Part shown: positions 1-30,260 of the stretch, one piece after another
How the letters are laid out: the number at the start of each line of letters is the position of its first letter
How positions within the stretch are numbered: the first letter of the stretch is position 1
DNA from: Beaufortia kweichowensis
Lineage: Eukaryota > Chordata > Actinopteri > Cypriniformes > Gastromyzontidae
Length of the DNA stretch: 64,000 nt
Direction: 5' to 3'
Assembly (NCBI GenBank): GCA_019155185.1
Contig: CM032805.1
Span: 927,501 to 991,500 of the forward strand
Made by a program: the position numbers and the translations under genes
The notes under the pieces: generated by a model
Told to the model about the DNA's origin: nothing
Databases searched by the model: none
Seen by the model: the letters and a program-made list of their open reading frames with translations, nothing else

Positions 1-28
1 AGAGAGAGCTGAGAGAGAGAGAGATGCT

Positions 29-60
<32 letters not shown>
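1..60. repeat. (GA)n microsatellite at left edge
   Basis: A degenerate AG/GA dinucleotide run opens the window and is probably truncated by it. It is one of several (GA)n arrays in the left 8 kb. Confidence 0.9.
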
Positions 61-61
<1 letters not shown>

Positions 62-235
62 CTGCACTGCAGTAGTTTCAGCAGCCAGAAGAAAACTAGG
101 ATTGAGGATTTGTGCATATATTTACTAACGTGCTCTAGTAAAGAGTTATGTGAAATGACGGCACCTGATACTGAAACGCTTATTGCAGCAGTTATTATTA
201 TTATGAGCTCATTGACAAAATGTTAAATGTTCTAT

Positions 236-300
236 CATATGAAAGTCGCTTTTAATAAAAGCATCTGTTAAATGAATAAATGTAAATGAATATGTAAATA
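236..300 (+). repeat. SINE 3' tail fragment
   Basis: The stretch contains AAAGTCGCTTTTAATAAAAG followed by a CATCTGTTAAATG-like segment and an AATGTAAATG-type tail. This is the 3' end of the tRNA-derived fish SINE seen more completely at 61795-61925 and 27365-27510. Only the tail is present; the tRNA-like head is missing. Confidence 0.6.
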
Positions 301-1640
301 ATCAACACAAAGTAAAAGCCTCATTTAATCTAATTATGATGGTGAGTTATTAAAAATTATAATCATCTACTGATTATTATACAACCTGATGTTGTTTTAT
401 AATCTCAAAGTGTGTATTTTTGTGCCCCTGGCAAAACCAAATACATGAAAAAAATTTATTCTTAAATTTGGCTGGTAATGCTGCCGTCAAGATTCATTTA
501 AAAATAAATAAAGGATCAATTAAACAATAAGAGGTAAAACATTTACTGAAAGAAAAATGATGCAGTTGTTTTTTCAACCTGAAGCATTTATATTTATTCA
601 AGATAAATGTTTTTTTTCAGCAACATCAATAGCAGCCAGAGCTCATTTAACTCTTTTGCTCATCATGGAGTCATATCACAGAAACATCATATCGTAATAA
701 AGATCTGACAAGTTATGAGTTATGATGTTGCTGTTGAAAGCGCTTACTATAGGAAACCTATTGATAATTAATAGTTTATTTTAGTTTCTGCATCATTTTA
801 TGTGGAATGAGAATATGTAAATTATTGAGTAATATTACATACCAGGTTTAATCTCACATAACAAAAAAACAACTTAAATGACCTCAGTTTAAAAATACAA
901 GCAGGATCATGTGACAATCAATGGCTAAATGACTTCCTTCAGTTGATCACGTACATACACCAGCTCACGTCCTTCTGAGACAGTCCTTCATCAAGGGATT
1001 CATGAGGAATGACCCTTCACACAATGACCTTCAAGGGCACAAAAATGTCATTTGGATTTCTTTGTCTCGTCTCAGAGGACTGTAGTTCTTTTACATATAT
1101 GACTATCAAAAGCCTGTAACTTAAAAGTTGTCATGGATTCTGATCAAATAAAATATATAGAATTTAAACAACAGGTTTTGTTTGTTTAGTGTTCTGGTAT
1201 TTAAAATGACATTTATCTGTATTTACAATACAATTGTTTGTGATGATAAATGTGCATATAAGAAACATACATGGGCTCCACTTATTTCATTTTACATGTG
1301 GCTTTAGACCGCTGTTTTATTGTCTTTGTTATTTTATGTATATATTTACACACTTAAATATGTATTACCATTATTTTTGTTATTATTATTATTATGGCTA
1401 TTGTTGTTTTGATTATAATTTATATATTATTCCTTGTTTTAAAGCCACTATGTTTTATTATAAATATTGTATTTTTAATAGCACACTAAATAAACTATTA
1501 AAAGAGAAATTGTAAAGCATGTGTGCATTAGAAACAAAGTAATACATAACAAATATTTCATTGCATTATTGTAGATGCTTCATCAGAGCCCGGTTTACAA
1601 CCTATTACAAGTATGATTTTACCTGTCTGCTTGTGACATC
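301..1640. other. AT-rich non-coding stretch
   Basis: I see no coding exon, RNA gene or clear transposon boundary here. The sequence is AT-rich with short homopolymer runs. The only longer open frame (1234-1515) is Tyr/Cys/Phe-rich and looks like chance translation of AT-rich DNA. Confidence 0.6.
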
Positions 1641-2330
1641 ACAGTTCAGGACCGCCCACAGCTCAGGACCGCCCACAGTTAAGGACAGCCCACGGTTCAG
1701 GACCGCACACGGTTCAGGACTGCACACGGTTCAGGACCACCCACGGCTCAGGACCACCCACGGCTCAGGACCGCCCACAGTTCAGGACCGCCCACAGCTC
1801 AGGACCGCCCACAGCTCAGGACCGCCCACAGCTCAGGACCGCCCACAGCTCAGGACCGCCCACGGCTCAGGACCGCCCACAGCTCAGGACCGCCCACAGT
1901 TAAGGACCACCCACAGTTCAGGACGGCCCACAGCTCAGGACCGCACACGGTTCAGGACCGCCCACAGTTCAGGACCGCCCACAGTTCAGGACCGTACACG
2001 GTTCAGGACCACCCACAGTTCAGGACCGCCCACAGCTCAGGACCGCCCACAGTTAGGGACCACCCACAGTTAAGGACCGCCCACAGCTCAGGACCGCCCA
2101 CAGTTCAGGACCACCCACAGTTCAGGACCACCCACAGTTCAGGGCCGCCCACAGTTCAGGACCGCCCACGGCTCAGGACCGCCCACAGTTAAGGACCGCC
2201 CACAGTTAAGGACCACCCACAGTTCAGGACTGCCCACGGCTCAGGACCGCACACGGTTCAGGACCACACACGGTTCAGGACCGCACACGGCCCACAGCTC
2301 AGGACCGCACACGGCTCAGGACCGCCCCTC
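1641..2330. repeat. 17-bp minisatellite, about 40 units
   Basis: Tandem copies of a 17-bp unit of the form caggaccgcccacagct run for about 690 bp. The variation is mostly C/T at unit position 16, A/G in CACAG versus CACGG, and CCGCC versus CCACC. One truncated unit near 2288 breaks the phase. The unit is much more GC-rich than its surroundings. On the minus strand each consensus unit carries GTGGGCGG, a GC-box-like core. Because 17 is not a multiple of 3 and the unit lacks stops, a long spurious open frame (1561-2073) runs through it. Confidence 0.95.
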
Positions 2331-2777
2331 TTGTAGTACTATCATCTAATGAGTGTTGTTACGACATTATTTTTCTGCAGTAAAAAATGTTTCCAGATAA
2401 GAATGAATAGATGAAGAGAAACAGATCGCTTCCAGTTTTATAATATCTAATTTATCAGGAATTTATTGTTTTCTCAAACCATTTACAGTGGTTAAACGGT
2501 TACAAGTTGGACATGATTACAAAATGGTATAGTTTTATATAATTTTATAGTTTAAGATCATTTTAAATGATTTTAAAAATCATTTTTCTGTTTCAGAAAA
2601 CAGATAGAGAGAGGGTTCAGAAATGTAAACACTGGATTTTTTGTGAAATAAGATATGAATTCAGATGTTAACGCTTCAAAAGATTTACACGATTCTCCTA
2701 GCTTGGCACTTCTCTCATCAGAAATAAAGGTGTTTGAGACATAAAACAGCGCAGGAAAGCTGAGTGTAAAGTGATAC

Positions 2778-2779
<2 letters not shown>
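2331..2779. other. AT-rich spacer
   Basis: No gene or repeat boundary is recognised between the minisatellite and the first (GA)n array. Confidence 0.5.
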
Positions 2780-3150
<371 letters not shown>

Positions 3151-3356
3151 AAATACTGACACACACAGCTGACATTGCACACAACAGGAAGTCAAAGATG
3201 CTGAGCAGGTCCTGAGCCGGATACAGAGATGCCAGATGCTTAACAGTGTGTCACAACTCACACCTGTCACATCACACCAGGGCGGAGTTCACAGGAGACT
3301 AGCCCCGCCCACTGCTGCACTGCTACATATATAAACACACAAACTCTCCAGATATT

Positions 3357-3360
<4 letters not shown>

Positions 3361-3390
<30 letters not shown>
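3361..3390. repeat. (GT)n microsatellite
   Basis: A run of about 15 GT dinucleotides. Confidence 0.95.
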
Positions 3391-3393
<3 letters not shown>

Positions 3394-3509
3394 CCTTTAC
3401 AGTCAAACAAGTCATATATTAAACACTAAACTTGTACTTTCATACAAAAAGTGCTACTGCTAAATCCATCTATTAAAGTGATTATTAAAGTATTACAGTA
3501 TTAAAGTGA

Positions 3510-3760
3510 GTTCATCCCAAAATAAAAATTATTTCTCTATTTATTCACCTTCATGTATAATCCTGTATGACTTTCTTTCTTCTTCAGAACACAAAAGAAG
3601 AGATTTTGAAGGATGTTGATAATCAAACATCATTGACCCTCATTGACTTTCATTATATGAACACAAAACCACTGAAACATTTCTCATAATATCTTCTTTT
3701 GTGTTACACTGAAGAAAGAGTCACATACAGATTTATAAACCACATGAAGATAAAATATAT
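3510..3760. mobile_element. Palindromic MITE fragment (family A)
   Basis: The segment contains CAGAACACAAAAGAAGAGAT on one side and, in inverted orientation, ATCTTCTTTTGTGTTACACT on the other, separated by an AATCAAACATCATTGACC-type core. The same sequence appears reverse-complemented at 23440-23690, and related pieces occur near 30628, 36170, 49560 and 62785. This is a fold-back, non-coding element abundant in cyprinid genomes. I do not assign a Repbase name. Confidence 0.65.
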
Positions 3761-6164
3761 TCTTATCCTAAATTCCTAATATCATTTTAACTCAAACTTA
3801 ATATGAAAATGAATGCAATTAAGATTTAAACACAAAATCCAAACATTGGTACAAAAGAGGTGATGGCAAGAATAAAATAAATTGTGTTAAAATGATTTAT
3901 TATTCTTCGCTTATTTAAACAAACAAATAAAGTTTGAAGAGATTTTTCTTGCACTTTGTTGTACTCTAATAATATCAGATATCTGATTTCAGAAGAAGAA
4001 TATTCCTATAATATGTGTAAATCAAATAAACCATATCACTGTAGGATACAAATAATATATCAATAGAAACATAAGAGTTTTATAAGCATATCAATATTAA
4101 GCCAATGTTAATCTAGTCAACTACTTCATTTGATTTTTTTATTTTATTAAAGTACAACAGCTAAGTATAATACGGAGACTTTGGTCACTTTTATTCTCTT
4201 TAACGTATAAGCAATCAAACGCTATTTAAAATAATTAAATCACATAATATAACTAATGTTAAACGGTGTGTTCAACACTACTTTAGATGCATGATAAATT
4301 ATAAAAAAAACTTGAAATAAGTTTATATTATGTTTACACTTGGTTCTTGTAAAAAGGCACAAACTGTACAAAATGACAGAAAAAAGCAAAAGCAATGTTT
4401 TTAATATCTGTTAATACTGTAAACTGAGACACTTCAGCTTCACAATGTTCCAGCTTTATACAGATCGGACATTTTTTGGTCTGTGAATAATCTAATATGA
4501 CTTTTATGTACTTGAAAACAAGTAAATGGTTTAAAATGGTTTCACATGGTCAACAGTATAAACCGGTTTTCAGTGTGGTCTCAGACTTCTGGATGTATAC
4601 ACAAGCATTAGGTTTAGGGTCACTTGAATGAAATTTTCTCATGATATTATAAACAGGATGTGCCGCACATGTCCTGAAAAGTGAAGCTAAAGCCTCTTGA
4701 TCGCCCCCTGGTGACTATCTGCAGTATAAATCATAAACCCGCACGGTTTATATGAACAAATGGGACCTGATCCAAATGAAACAAATACAATTTTTTAAGG
4801 GTGGTTTCTGCTATTTATCAGCAGTTTTTATCAAGCTGATGTAATTTTAATAGTTTTTTTAAATATGTTTGGTTTTAGTTATTTGATGCTCTAAACAACG
4901 GAGGTGTGACATCATGATTGACAGCTGAGTGAAAGAAGATGGGGAAGATTGAAGCTTTAACTTTCATGTCTACATTACTTTACATGGATATAATGAGTTC
5001 TGTACGGAAGTCGTAAGCAGCTATCCATTGGTATTTTTTCTTGTATTGTTTTCTCAAGTCTCTGTGGATGTTAAAGGTTCTTTATGGAACCATTCAGTCA
5101 AAAATGGTTCTTCTATGACACCATGAAGCGTCTTTATTCTCTCTTTAAAGAGTCTAGCTTTATAGACTAATAAATACAGAATTTGAATAATGAAGAAAAA
5201 TCAGCCAATCACATGTCAAAATAGATGTAAACTCTTTCAACAACTCTTTTGGTTTAAAAATCATCTAACTGAGAAAACGACAAGAAAACATTTCTGTAAA
5301 TTCTCTGAAGATGATGAAATGTAACAAAGTTACATTTGTGTTAATAGTTTTGATGCGTTTACTATTAGTGTAAAATGTGGAAAAATGTTAATAATGAATG
5401 AAGAAGTGACCCTAAACTTTTGACCGGATAAATGGAAATGATCTGCTCCGTCTCACACACATGTACAGTTAAGACTCAACTCTGGATTATCAAATAAACC
5501 TTTTACAACTTCACTTTATTTGAATAATAAAATAAAAAAAGCAAAATATGTTTTTTATTTGTGACGATAAAGAAACAAAGTTATGTTTCAGGTTAAAAGA
5601 TTATTGGAAGGATTTTTTTCATCAAAAACAAAAATACAACTCAAAATTCACATGATAAAAATATTCAAACTCATGTTAAACAATAACACTTTACAATTAA
5701 GTTATATTTATTAATACCAGTATATGCATAAACTACCAATCAGCAAAACAGTTTTTCAGCATTTATTAATCTTTTTTATTGTTCATGTTAATTTATTGTG
5801 TATTAATGTTAACAGATACAACTTTTGATACTGGTCATGTATTAGTAAAAATGCTACAAATAACATGTACTAGGATTAATAAATGCTGTAGATATACTGT
5901 TTATTGTTAGTTCATGTTAAATAATGCAATAACTAATGTTAACAAATACAACCTTATTATTACTGAAAGTGTTACACAAAATACTTTGGTAGGATTTTTT
6001 TTAAAGATTTGAAATTTGAAGATGGAATGTGTTAAAAATATTTGTTAAACTTCATCCACAGCGAGACATACAACATGACACTGACTTTATACAAATCCAT
6101 TCTACAGTCTCCGTCTGATATCAGATGTTGAGCAGAGAATCAGTACCAGTTTCCCCAAAAAGAC
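3761..6164 (-). other. stxbp6: Possible stxbp6 3' UTR and downstream flank
   Basis: This lies immediately downstream of the stxbp6 stop codon on the minus strand and has no other coding exon. AATAAA signals on the minus strand (TTTATT on plus) occur near 5762 and 5776, and many more exist because the sequence is AT-rich, so the cleavage site cannot be fixed. Relics include a segment near 4690-4770 with a cgccccctggtg motif common in fish repeats, and a MITE piece at 5280-5430. Confidence 0.4.
5280..5430. mobile_element. MITE fragment (family B)
   Basis: The order GTTTTGATGCGTTTACTATT, then AAAATGTGGAAAAATGTTAA, ending in AAACTTTTGACCGG, matches the longer copy at 36872-37292 and the related pieces at 57200-57460 and 57780-58025. 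It is non-coding and looks like one half of the element. Confidence 0.5.
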
Positions 6165-24347
<18,183 letters not shown>

Positions 24348-24392
24348 TGTAGTGGAACGCCACAGACGGGATGCCGGCCAGATCTCTTGACT

Positions 24393-25013
24393 CTGATGAG
24401 AGCGAAACTAATGTTAATGTGGGAACACAGACTGACAAACTGCAATAAAAATATTGTAAAATATTAGTCGGAAGTAACAACTTGTGTCAAGATTTAAAAG
24501 TAACTACATTTTTCTTTCTAAATACTCATTATTTGGCATTATTGGTCTTGGTCAACCCAACCAAAGGTCATCTGACCTCCATCTACAAAACCCACTACAT
24601 AATTATCCATTACATTTCATAGTTTAGTTTTCTTTATTATATGTGACCCTGTTTGTGTAAATCCAGCTAAAGTAATTTTTTGAATTTACTGTTTTCTACA
24701 AAAAAAAACTTCAAGATAATATGAAAAACGTGTTGTAAAAATATAACCTTGATATTCTTAATATTACTGACATCGTAAGACCATGTCAAAGTATGAAACC
24801 AAATTATGATAAATAATAATAAAATAAAATAATTACTTTTAGTATTAAAAATGAAGAAATGAGTACTGCATCTCGATATCTATCATATAAGTTATTTTGT
24901 CATGTTTATGGCTATGACTACTTTGACGCTTACAATCTTATAAACACATTTAGAGACTTTAGCCTGTATTTCCCAGACAGGGTCACAATAAACTACTTCT
25001 TTCTTTAGACAAA
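24393..25013. other. stxbp6 intron 1, proximal part
   Basis: AT-rich; no feature is recognised. Confidence 0.5.
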
Positions 25014-25406
25014 GGCTGCGTCCGAAATCGCGTACTGTGACAGTACGTACTGAATTAGAAGTAGTGCCTACTTATCAACCGTCAAACCAGTACGTTCTAT
25101 ATAGTATGAATACAGGAAGTATGAATGAAATTCGGACGTACTACATCCGCCATTTTATGCATCATGTGACACACATAAACATTTAAAGAGCCCGCCACAC
25201 TACGCTGATACCTGCGATGTTTTCCAACAATCTTGCCGTTTCCACCAACGTGTCCATCGAATAAACACTTCAAAATTAGTAGTAGACCATCCGGGTACTT
25301 TTCGCCTACTGTTTTTCGAATACTATGAATTCGGACATACTACTCGCCTCGCGTACTGATTTTCACCTACTATATAGTATGGCAGTACGCTTTTTCGGAC
25401 GCAGCC
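25014..25406. mobile_element. MITE with GGCTGCGTCCGAAA terminal inverted repeats (family C)
   Basis: The left terminus GGCTGCGTCCGAAATCGCGT is mirrored by the right terminus, whose reverse complement reads GGCTGCGTCCGAAAAAGCGT. The match is 14 bp and then continues through GCGTACTG. The 393-bp interior is non-coding and carries further inverted GTACTG/CAGTAC motifs. No clear target duplication is visible. A relic of the same family lies at 11187-11280. Confidence 0.8.
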
Positions 25407-25539
25407 ATAGAATTACCGTGTTCAGCAGGGGAATTTTCTAAATTTGACAAGGAATGACCGTATTGACTTGCACAGAGGACATACGCATAATGGAGGAGAT
25501 GTCTTGAAGACATCATAAGACCTGACCTTCATTCTGCCA

Positions 25540-25905
25540 GTCAAAACCTGAAATATCAATTCTGCCTATTCTTCTATTATCTATATTGAATCATCTGTTT
25601 ATATTTTACTTTTGCTTTACTTTTTAGTTTTGTTGATAGAATCCAGACATCAGAAGAATATCAGTCTACACATCAGTTATCTATTTAAAACAATGTGTAA
25701 ATATTCATGTGTTATGAATGTGACAAAAAAAGAACACATGTTTTTGAGAGGCAATAAACTTTGTAGGATTTCTGTGAATTAAAATACACAGAGAAGAAGC
25801 AATAATACCCAACAGATGAAGAAGAGATGACTCTTTAAAGAACATCAAATAGTTATTGTATTTTAATTTTCATTAACTGTTAGGAATGTGACAATTCTGG
25901 ACTGA
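25540..25905 (+). repeat. Unrecognised dispersed repeat, copy 1
   Basis: The same text occurs at 51395-51745 (plus), 49128-49290 (plus, 5' part only) and 60488-60800 (minus). Shared landmarks are GAATCATCTGTTTATATTTT, AGAAGCAATAATACCCAACA, AGAACATCAAATAGTTA and GAATGTGACAATTCTG. It is non-coding and I cannot assign a family. Confidence 0.75.
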
Positions 25906-27364
25906 ACTGGATTTTTTGGTTGTCTTTTTCATACAGTTCTTTTTAAAGGACGTTTTCTAAGGAAGCGTGATACAGCCAAGACAAAACAAACATATATTTA
26001 GAGATGCAAGTCACTGCTTGTACACCCTGTCGAATATCAAGGGTTTAAAGAAACCAGCAGAACTGCTTTAAGCTAATGACTGTTGGAAATTTGTTTAATG
26101 TTAAGCATATTAATCCTCTGTCAAACAGGACTAATGCTACTGTAACTAATGTCTACAAAAACCTTTATGATATGCACAATTACTGACATTCATTACAATC
26201 AACTCCCGTCACTGCTGTTCATACATTTATAATGGGATGGATGAACACGATGAATGACACCTATTCCAGTCAATCTCACATAAAGAAAACCACAAACCTC
26301 CGACACGCACACAACAGCAGAAGGACACGCAAACGCCGAAAGCAAACAAATTGTGCACTGGCATAATGATGCCGGCAAAAATGTATAAAGTCTTTAATAA
26401 GAGAATTCAGAAACATCCATCAGAAACAATAGGAACCCGGACGCTCACTAACCAGCTGCGATCGATCAAAAGAAATGTACAGTAAAGCCAATGACACATG
26501 AAATATTTGTAGATATTTAGAGTTGTTTCATTTCAGACAGAATTTGGATGTGTTGGCCCACATGACATTTGCGTCTCGGTAATCGGACAACTTTCACAAA
26601 CAAAAATGCTAGATGGCGGCGTCAGTGGATTTATCGTTTTCCCACACGATACAATACAGACGATAAACATATATCACGGTTCAATACATTTTGATTAGGG
26701 GTGTAAAGATCAACTTATTATAATAGTATTGTGACATTTTATGAACAAAAAGAAAAAAAGAAACTAGACAACTTTGTTGATTAAAATGGGATCTATGTGC
26801 TGTAGGTTTCGAGTCGGTCCAGCTATCAGGTACTTTGATACTGTTTTGATGGACAGGAGAACAAGAGACACGGATGACCAACTCTTAGCATGATCCGTCA
26901 GAGAACACAAGAGAACCCAAATCATGACAACATGATGAGACGGTTACTAAACATCTCGAGATAGATTGTCTAGAGACTTTTCTTAAGATCTACACAAACT
27001 AAACAGCAAACCAAGGAAAACATTTGATGTTAATGTACAATGCTCTAATATCATGAATTATCAACTGAATAACAATCTTGGTTTAATACTGGTGGTATAC
27101 AGCATTTCAAGCAACTTGTAAATCTTAACTCATACTTCCAGATCCAGATTTCAATTTAGTTTGTTAATAAAAGCAAAAGCGAATGTAAGTTTTTTGATCC
27201 AAATCTGTTATTTTATTTTAAACAGCATTTTTACGTGTTAAGTTATAACTAATGAACATAATTAGTTAAGAGCAAAACACATGAACATAATAAAATAATT
27301 AAAGTATCAAGTATACAAGAAGAAAACTAGGTTTAACCTGATCTTAACCTTTCTGCACCTTTAA
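25906..27364. other. stxbp6 intron 1, AT-rich part
   Basis: No exon is recognised. A segment at about 26625-26700 containing TTTATCGTTTT and ACACGATACA resembles the ends of fish hAT-derived elements but is too short to define. Confidence 0.45.
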
Positions 27365-27510
27365 ACATTAAAGCCAGCAGATGTTCAGATGCTCAAATGG
27401 CAGTAAATTGTGTTAACAGTGTAAAGGTCATGGGTTCGATCCTACGCATACGCCCGTACGAAATGTTTATGACTTGAATGTTTGAATAAAAGCATCTGTC
27501 AAACACATAC
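27365..27510 (+). mobile_element. tRNA-derived SINE copy
   Basis: The segment contains AAAGGTCATGGGTTCGATCC (a B-box-like core, GGTTCGATCC) followed by an AATAAAAGCATCTGTCAAAC tail. It is a plus-strand, diverged copy of the same SINE as 61795-61925. Confidence 0.65.
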
Positions 27511-28009
27511 AATCACAAACATTTACAGAACACCTCAACGGTATACAAATAACACACAAGACTTTCAGTTAAATGTCCATCAGAGGCAGAAAAGCTGGAC
27601 ATGAACATCTACTGAAAGCCAAACATACGGAAAACGAGCTCACAATCCAGAGAAAAGAAATAAAAACATCAAGCTTGTCTTTGACAACTGGTGCAGATAT
27701 ACAGCACTGTAGCCAAAAACATAAAAGCATTGAAAAATTTGCATTAAACTTTAAACAATGACTAAACTAGTAACTTCATTTAGCTATGTAAAAATCTTTT
27801 AACAGGAAAACCATGTAAAAATGCAGTAATAACAGTAAAACCTGTTATTTGGTTAACTGTAAAAAACCTCTTCACACACATTCACATTTAGCGGACACTT
27901 TTATCTAAAGCGAATATTTAAGAAACAGTGAAGCGAGACATCATAAGAGGCACAAATACTATGAAGAAGTGCTTAGTAAGTTTAAAGTGTTTCGCAGTGC
28001 TAGATACTT
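27511..28009. other. stxbp6 intron 1, with SINE tail piece
   Basis: Mostly unremarkable. ATTTAGCGGACACTTTTATC, followed by TAAAGCGA, near 27886-27915 is a minus-strand tail of the tRNA-derived SINE. Confidence 0.5.
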
Positions 28010-28110
28010 AGGGTTGGGTACCGTTCACATTTTTACCGGTAACGGTTCCGGTACCTGAAATTCGATACCGGTACCCAACGGTACCTTTTCCGGTACTTTA
28101 CTCTGTTTTA
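28010..28110. repeat. Palindrome-rich GGTACC block
   Basis: GGTACCGTT, ACCGGTAACGGTTCCGGTAC and GATACCGGTACCCAACGGTA form dense nested inverted repeats. It looks like the end of a fish DNA transposon carrying TTGGGTACCG-type termini. The other end is not found. Confidence 0.4.
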
Positions 28111-29770
28111 AGTGACTTTCAGTGGACATAATAAGCCCAAACCTCTCATTTTCCCATCCCTATAGATACTACATGTAGAGGAGAAGAGACCGTGGTCAGG
28201 ATGTCAAGTATTCATAGAATCGTAGAAGATAGAAAAGATTCATAGAAAAGGTGGTTTTAAAGAAAAAATTAAGCAGTCAGTCAAGTTTACACAAGTTTAG
28301 ATTATTTAGTAAACCGATTTCCACTTTAATGAAAAATCATATAACAAACATGACTAATGAAAGCATTTAAAGAAGGAAAAGGGTGTTTTGGTAAAGGTTT
28401 TGGAGCAAGGGTGCCGCCATCTTGCGATACCACCGCACGTGATGTCACATGGTTGCTTTGTTTCCTTGGCCACTGAAGTAATACAAGCATTTAGTTTTTC
28501 TTTTTGAGCTCGTGCTTGTTTTGAAATGGAGGAAGACGAACTGGGAAGAACTGTTGAGCCAATATTAAGTCCAATTGTTTTTGCAGCGAGGGGACAGTGA
28601 GTTACAGGTGGAAGACGTCGTAAACCCCTGGTTAGGGGTGAATAGCAGAACGGAAGCACTACCTGCTGTAAGTGTGGATGAAGGTGCACGCCGATGCCTT
28701 TAAAACTATTTAATACAGGAAAACCTGTATTTAAAAAAAAATTTGGAATATTAAAACATACAACACTTTGCAGTTACAAAGTTGTTGTATTTTAAGGTAC
28801 AGTGCTACAAAGAATACTATTCTACTAGCACCAGTAAACATAATACTGTGTTCAGGGCTTTTACTTTCCTAAAGAGTGACTTCACTTCTCTATTTACTCT
28901 TGCTGTGGTGATTCAGCAGTAGGTCAGAATTATTGCCACAGACGGTCATGATTTAAGAAGCCTGATGTAGTCGAGCTTCATTACAGTTCAGAGCTCCTGA
29001 ACGGCCCATTATCACCCATATATCAACCATAACAACATCTATCTGATCATAAAGGCTGAAGCGAGCAAAGTGACTATATACTAACGGCCAACTCGATTAT
29101 AGCTTTTATTTAATGGTTACTTTCATTACGTTCGATCATAAATATCTGTGTTTAGCTTCAAAGGGCGTCTATTATAAACATACTCAATACAAGTGACTAT
29201 GTTTTTTTTCAACAGCACAACAAGACTTTATTTCTTGGATGTCGCCTGTTTTTCTCCATTTGTTAGTCTGGTTCATTCTGTTCTGTGATTCGTTTTAGTC
29301 TTTACACGCTTAAAAATAAACATGATGAAACAGATTAGAAGAACCTTCATAAAGAACCTTTAACATCCAGAGAATCACAAAGGTTTTTAAAAGCAAAATG
29401 TTGCAAAAATGGTTCTTCTGTGTCATCAGTACCTTTTGTTCATAAAGTAACTGAATTATATTCAAGCTGAAGTTGACTTTTACGTGAAATTGACGACAAT
29501 ATCTTTATAAAGATTTTTAAAGTTGCTTTCATGTTGTAACCTTCCAGCACAACTGCAGCCAAAATGTAACATTGTGAAATCAACGTTCAACAAGATAAAA
29601 ATCACCTAGATGTCCAAAAATGCCGTCTAGACATGCAGAACAGTCACATTTTCCGTCTGTAGATTCTCTCAGCAGCAGATATAACAGCTGTCATGTTTCA
29701 TACAGTTAATACACATGAAAATCACTGTAAATGCAGGTGAAACCACAAAACTTTACAATCATTTCTTCAG
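28111..29770. other. stxbp6 intron 1, distal part
   Basis: No exon is seen. The minus-strand frame at 28354-28689 has no recognisable domain and is not flanked by convincing splice sites. Confidence 0.45.

Positions 29771-29771
<1 letters not shown>

Positions 29772-29818
<47 letters not shown>
29772..29818. repeat. (GT)n microsatellite
   Basis: About 23 GT dinucleotides, just inside intron 1 of stxbp6 (150 bp from the exon 1 donor). Confidence 0.95.
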
Positions 29819-29819
<1 letters not shown>

Positions 29820-29968
29820 GCACAATAGTCTATTGTGTGAGTTTACAAAGGTGTTATTGTCGCTCACAATTATTCGTTTTCACTACTGACAGAGATAAAC
29901 TTGTACATTTCTTGTCCAAATGCAATAGAAGTTTAGTTCACGAGACACGGTTGTGTTTGTGTTCTTAC

Positions 29969-30128
29969 CTCACTGCGTGTTTTTGCTCGTCTGTGCAGGT
30001 TTGTCCATCTGCGAACGCGCAAAGTTTTAACGCGCTCACTTCTCCGCGTGTCCGAGTCTCGTGTTTAAAATGCTCGTGCGTGTGTGTGTGTGTGTGTGTG
30101 TGTATCTGTGGTTGATGTGTTTCATGTG

Positions 30129-30162
<34 letters not shown>

Positions 30163-30260
30163 GACAGCACAGACACACAGCAGCTGCGTGGAAATGTGCG
30201 CGCGTGACTCCTTCAGATCTCACTGGAATCACATGAAAGCGCGCGCTGGACCTGCAACAA
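29969..30260 (-). promoter_or_regulatory. stxbp6: stxbp6 non-coding exon 1 and promoter region
   Basis: On the minus strand a CpG-containing block (GGACACGCGGAGAAGTGAGC, then GCGTTAAAACTTTGCGCGTT) ends at an excellent donor, CAGTGAG|GTAAGAAC, with the exon edge at 29969. No in-frame coding is needed because the ATG lies in exon 2. Two (CA)n arrays on the sense strand (about 30074-30102 and 30129-30159) fall within the leader or core promoter, and CGCGCGC motifs follow near 30200-30245. The transcription start is not resolved. Confidence 0.6.
30074..30159. repeat. Two (GT)n arrays at the stxbp6 5' end
   Basis: Two (GT)n runs, about 28 and 30 bp, are separated by roughly 30 bp. On the sense strand of stxbp6 they read (CA)n and lie in the inferred first exon or promoter. 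Confidence 0.9.

Noticed and set aside
1561..2073. A 170-codon plus-strand open frame with repeating Gly-Pro-Pro-Thr and Arg-Thr-Ala-His segments
   Set aside because: It is a translation of the 17-bp minisatellite, whose unit lacks stops in this orientation; there is no start context, splice site or homologue.
1641..2330. Possible CRISPR-like or satellite array
   Set aside because: Units are directly adjacent with no variable spacers, and the host is a vertebrate.
28354..28689. A 111-codon minus-strand open frame
   Set aside because: No recognisable domain and no in-phase splice sites linking it to stxbp6.
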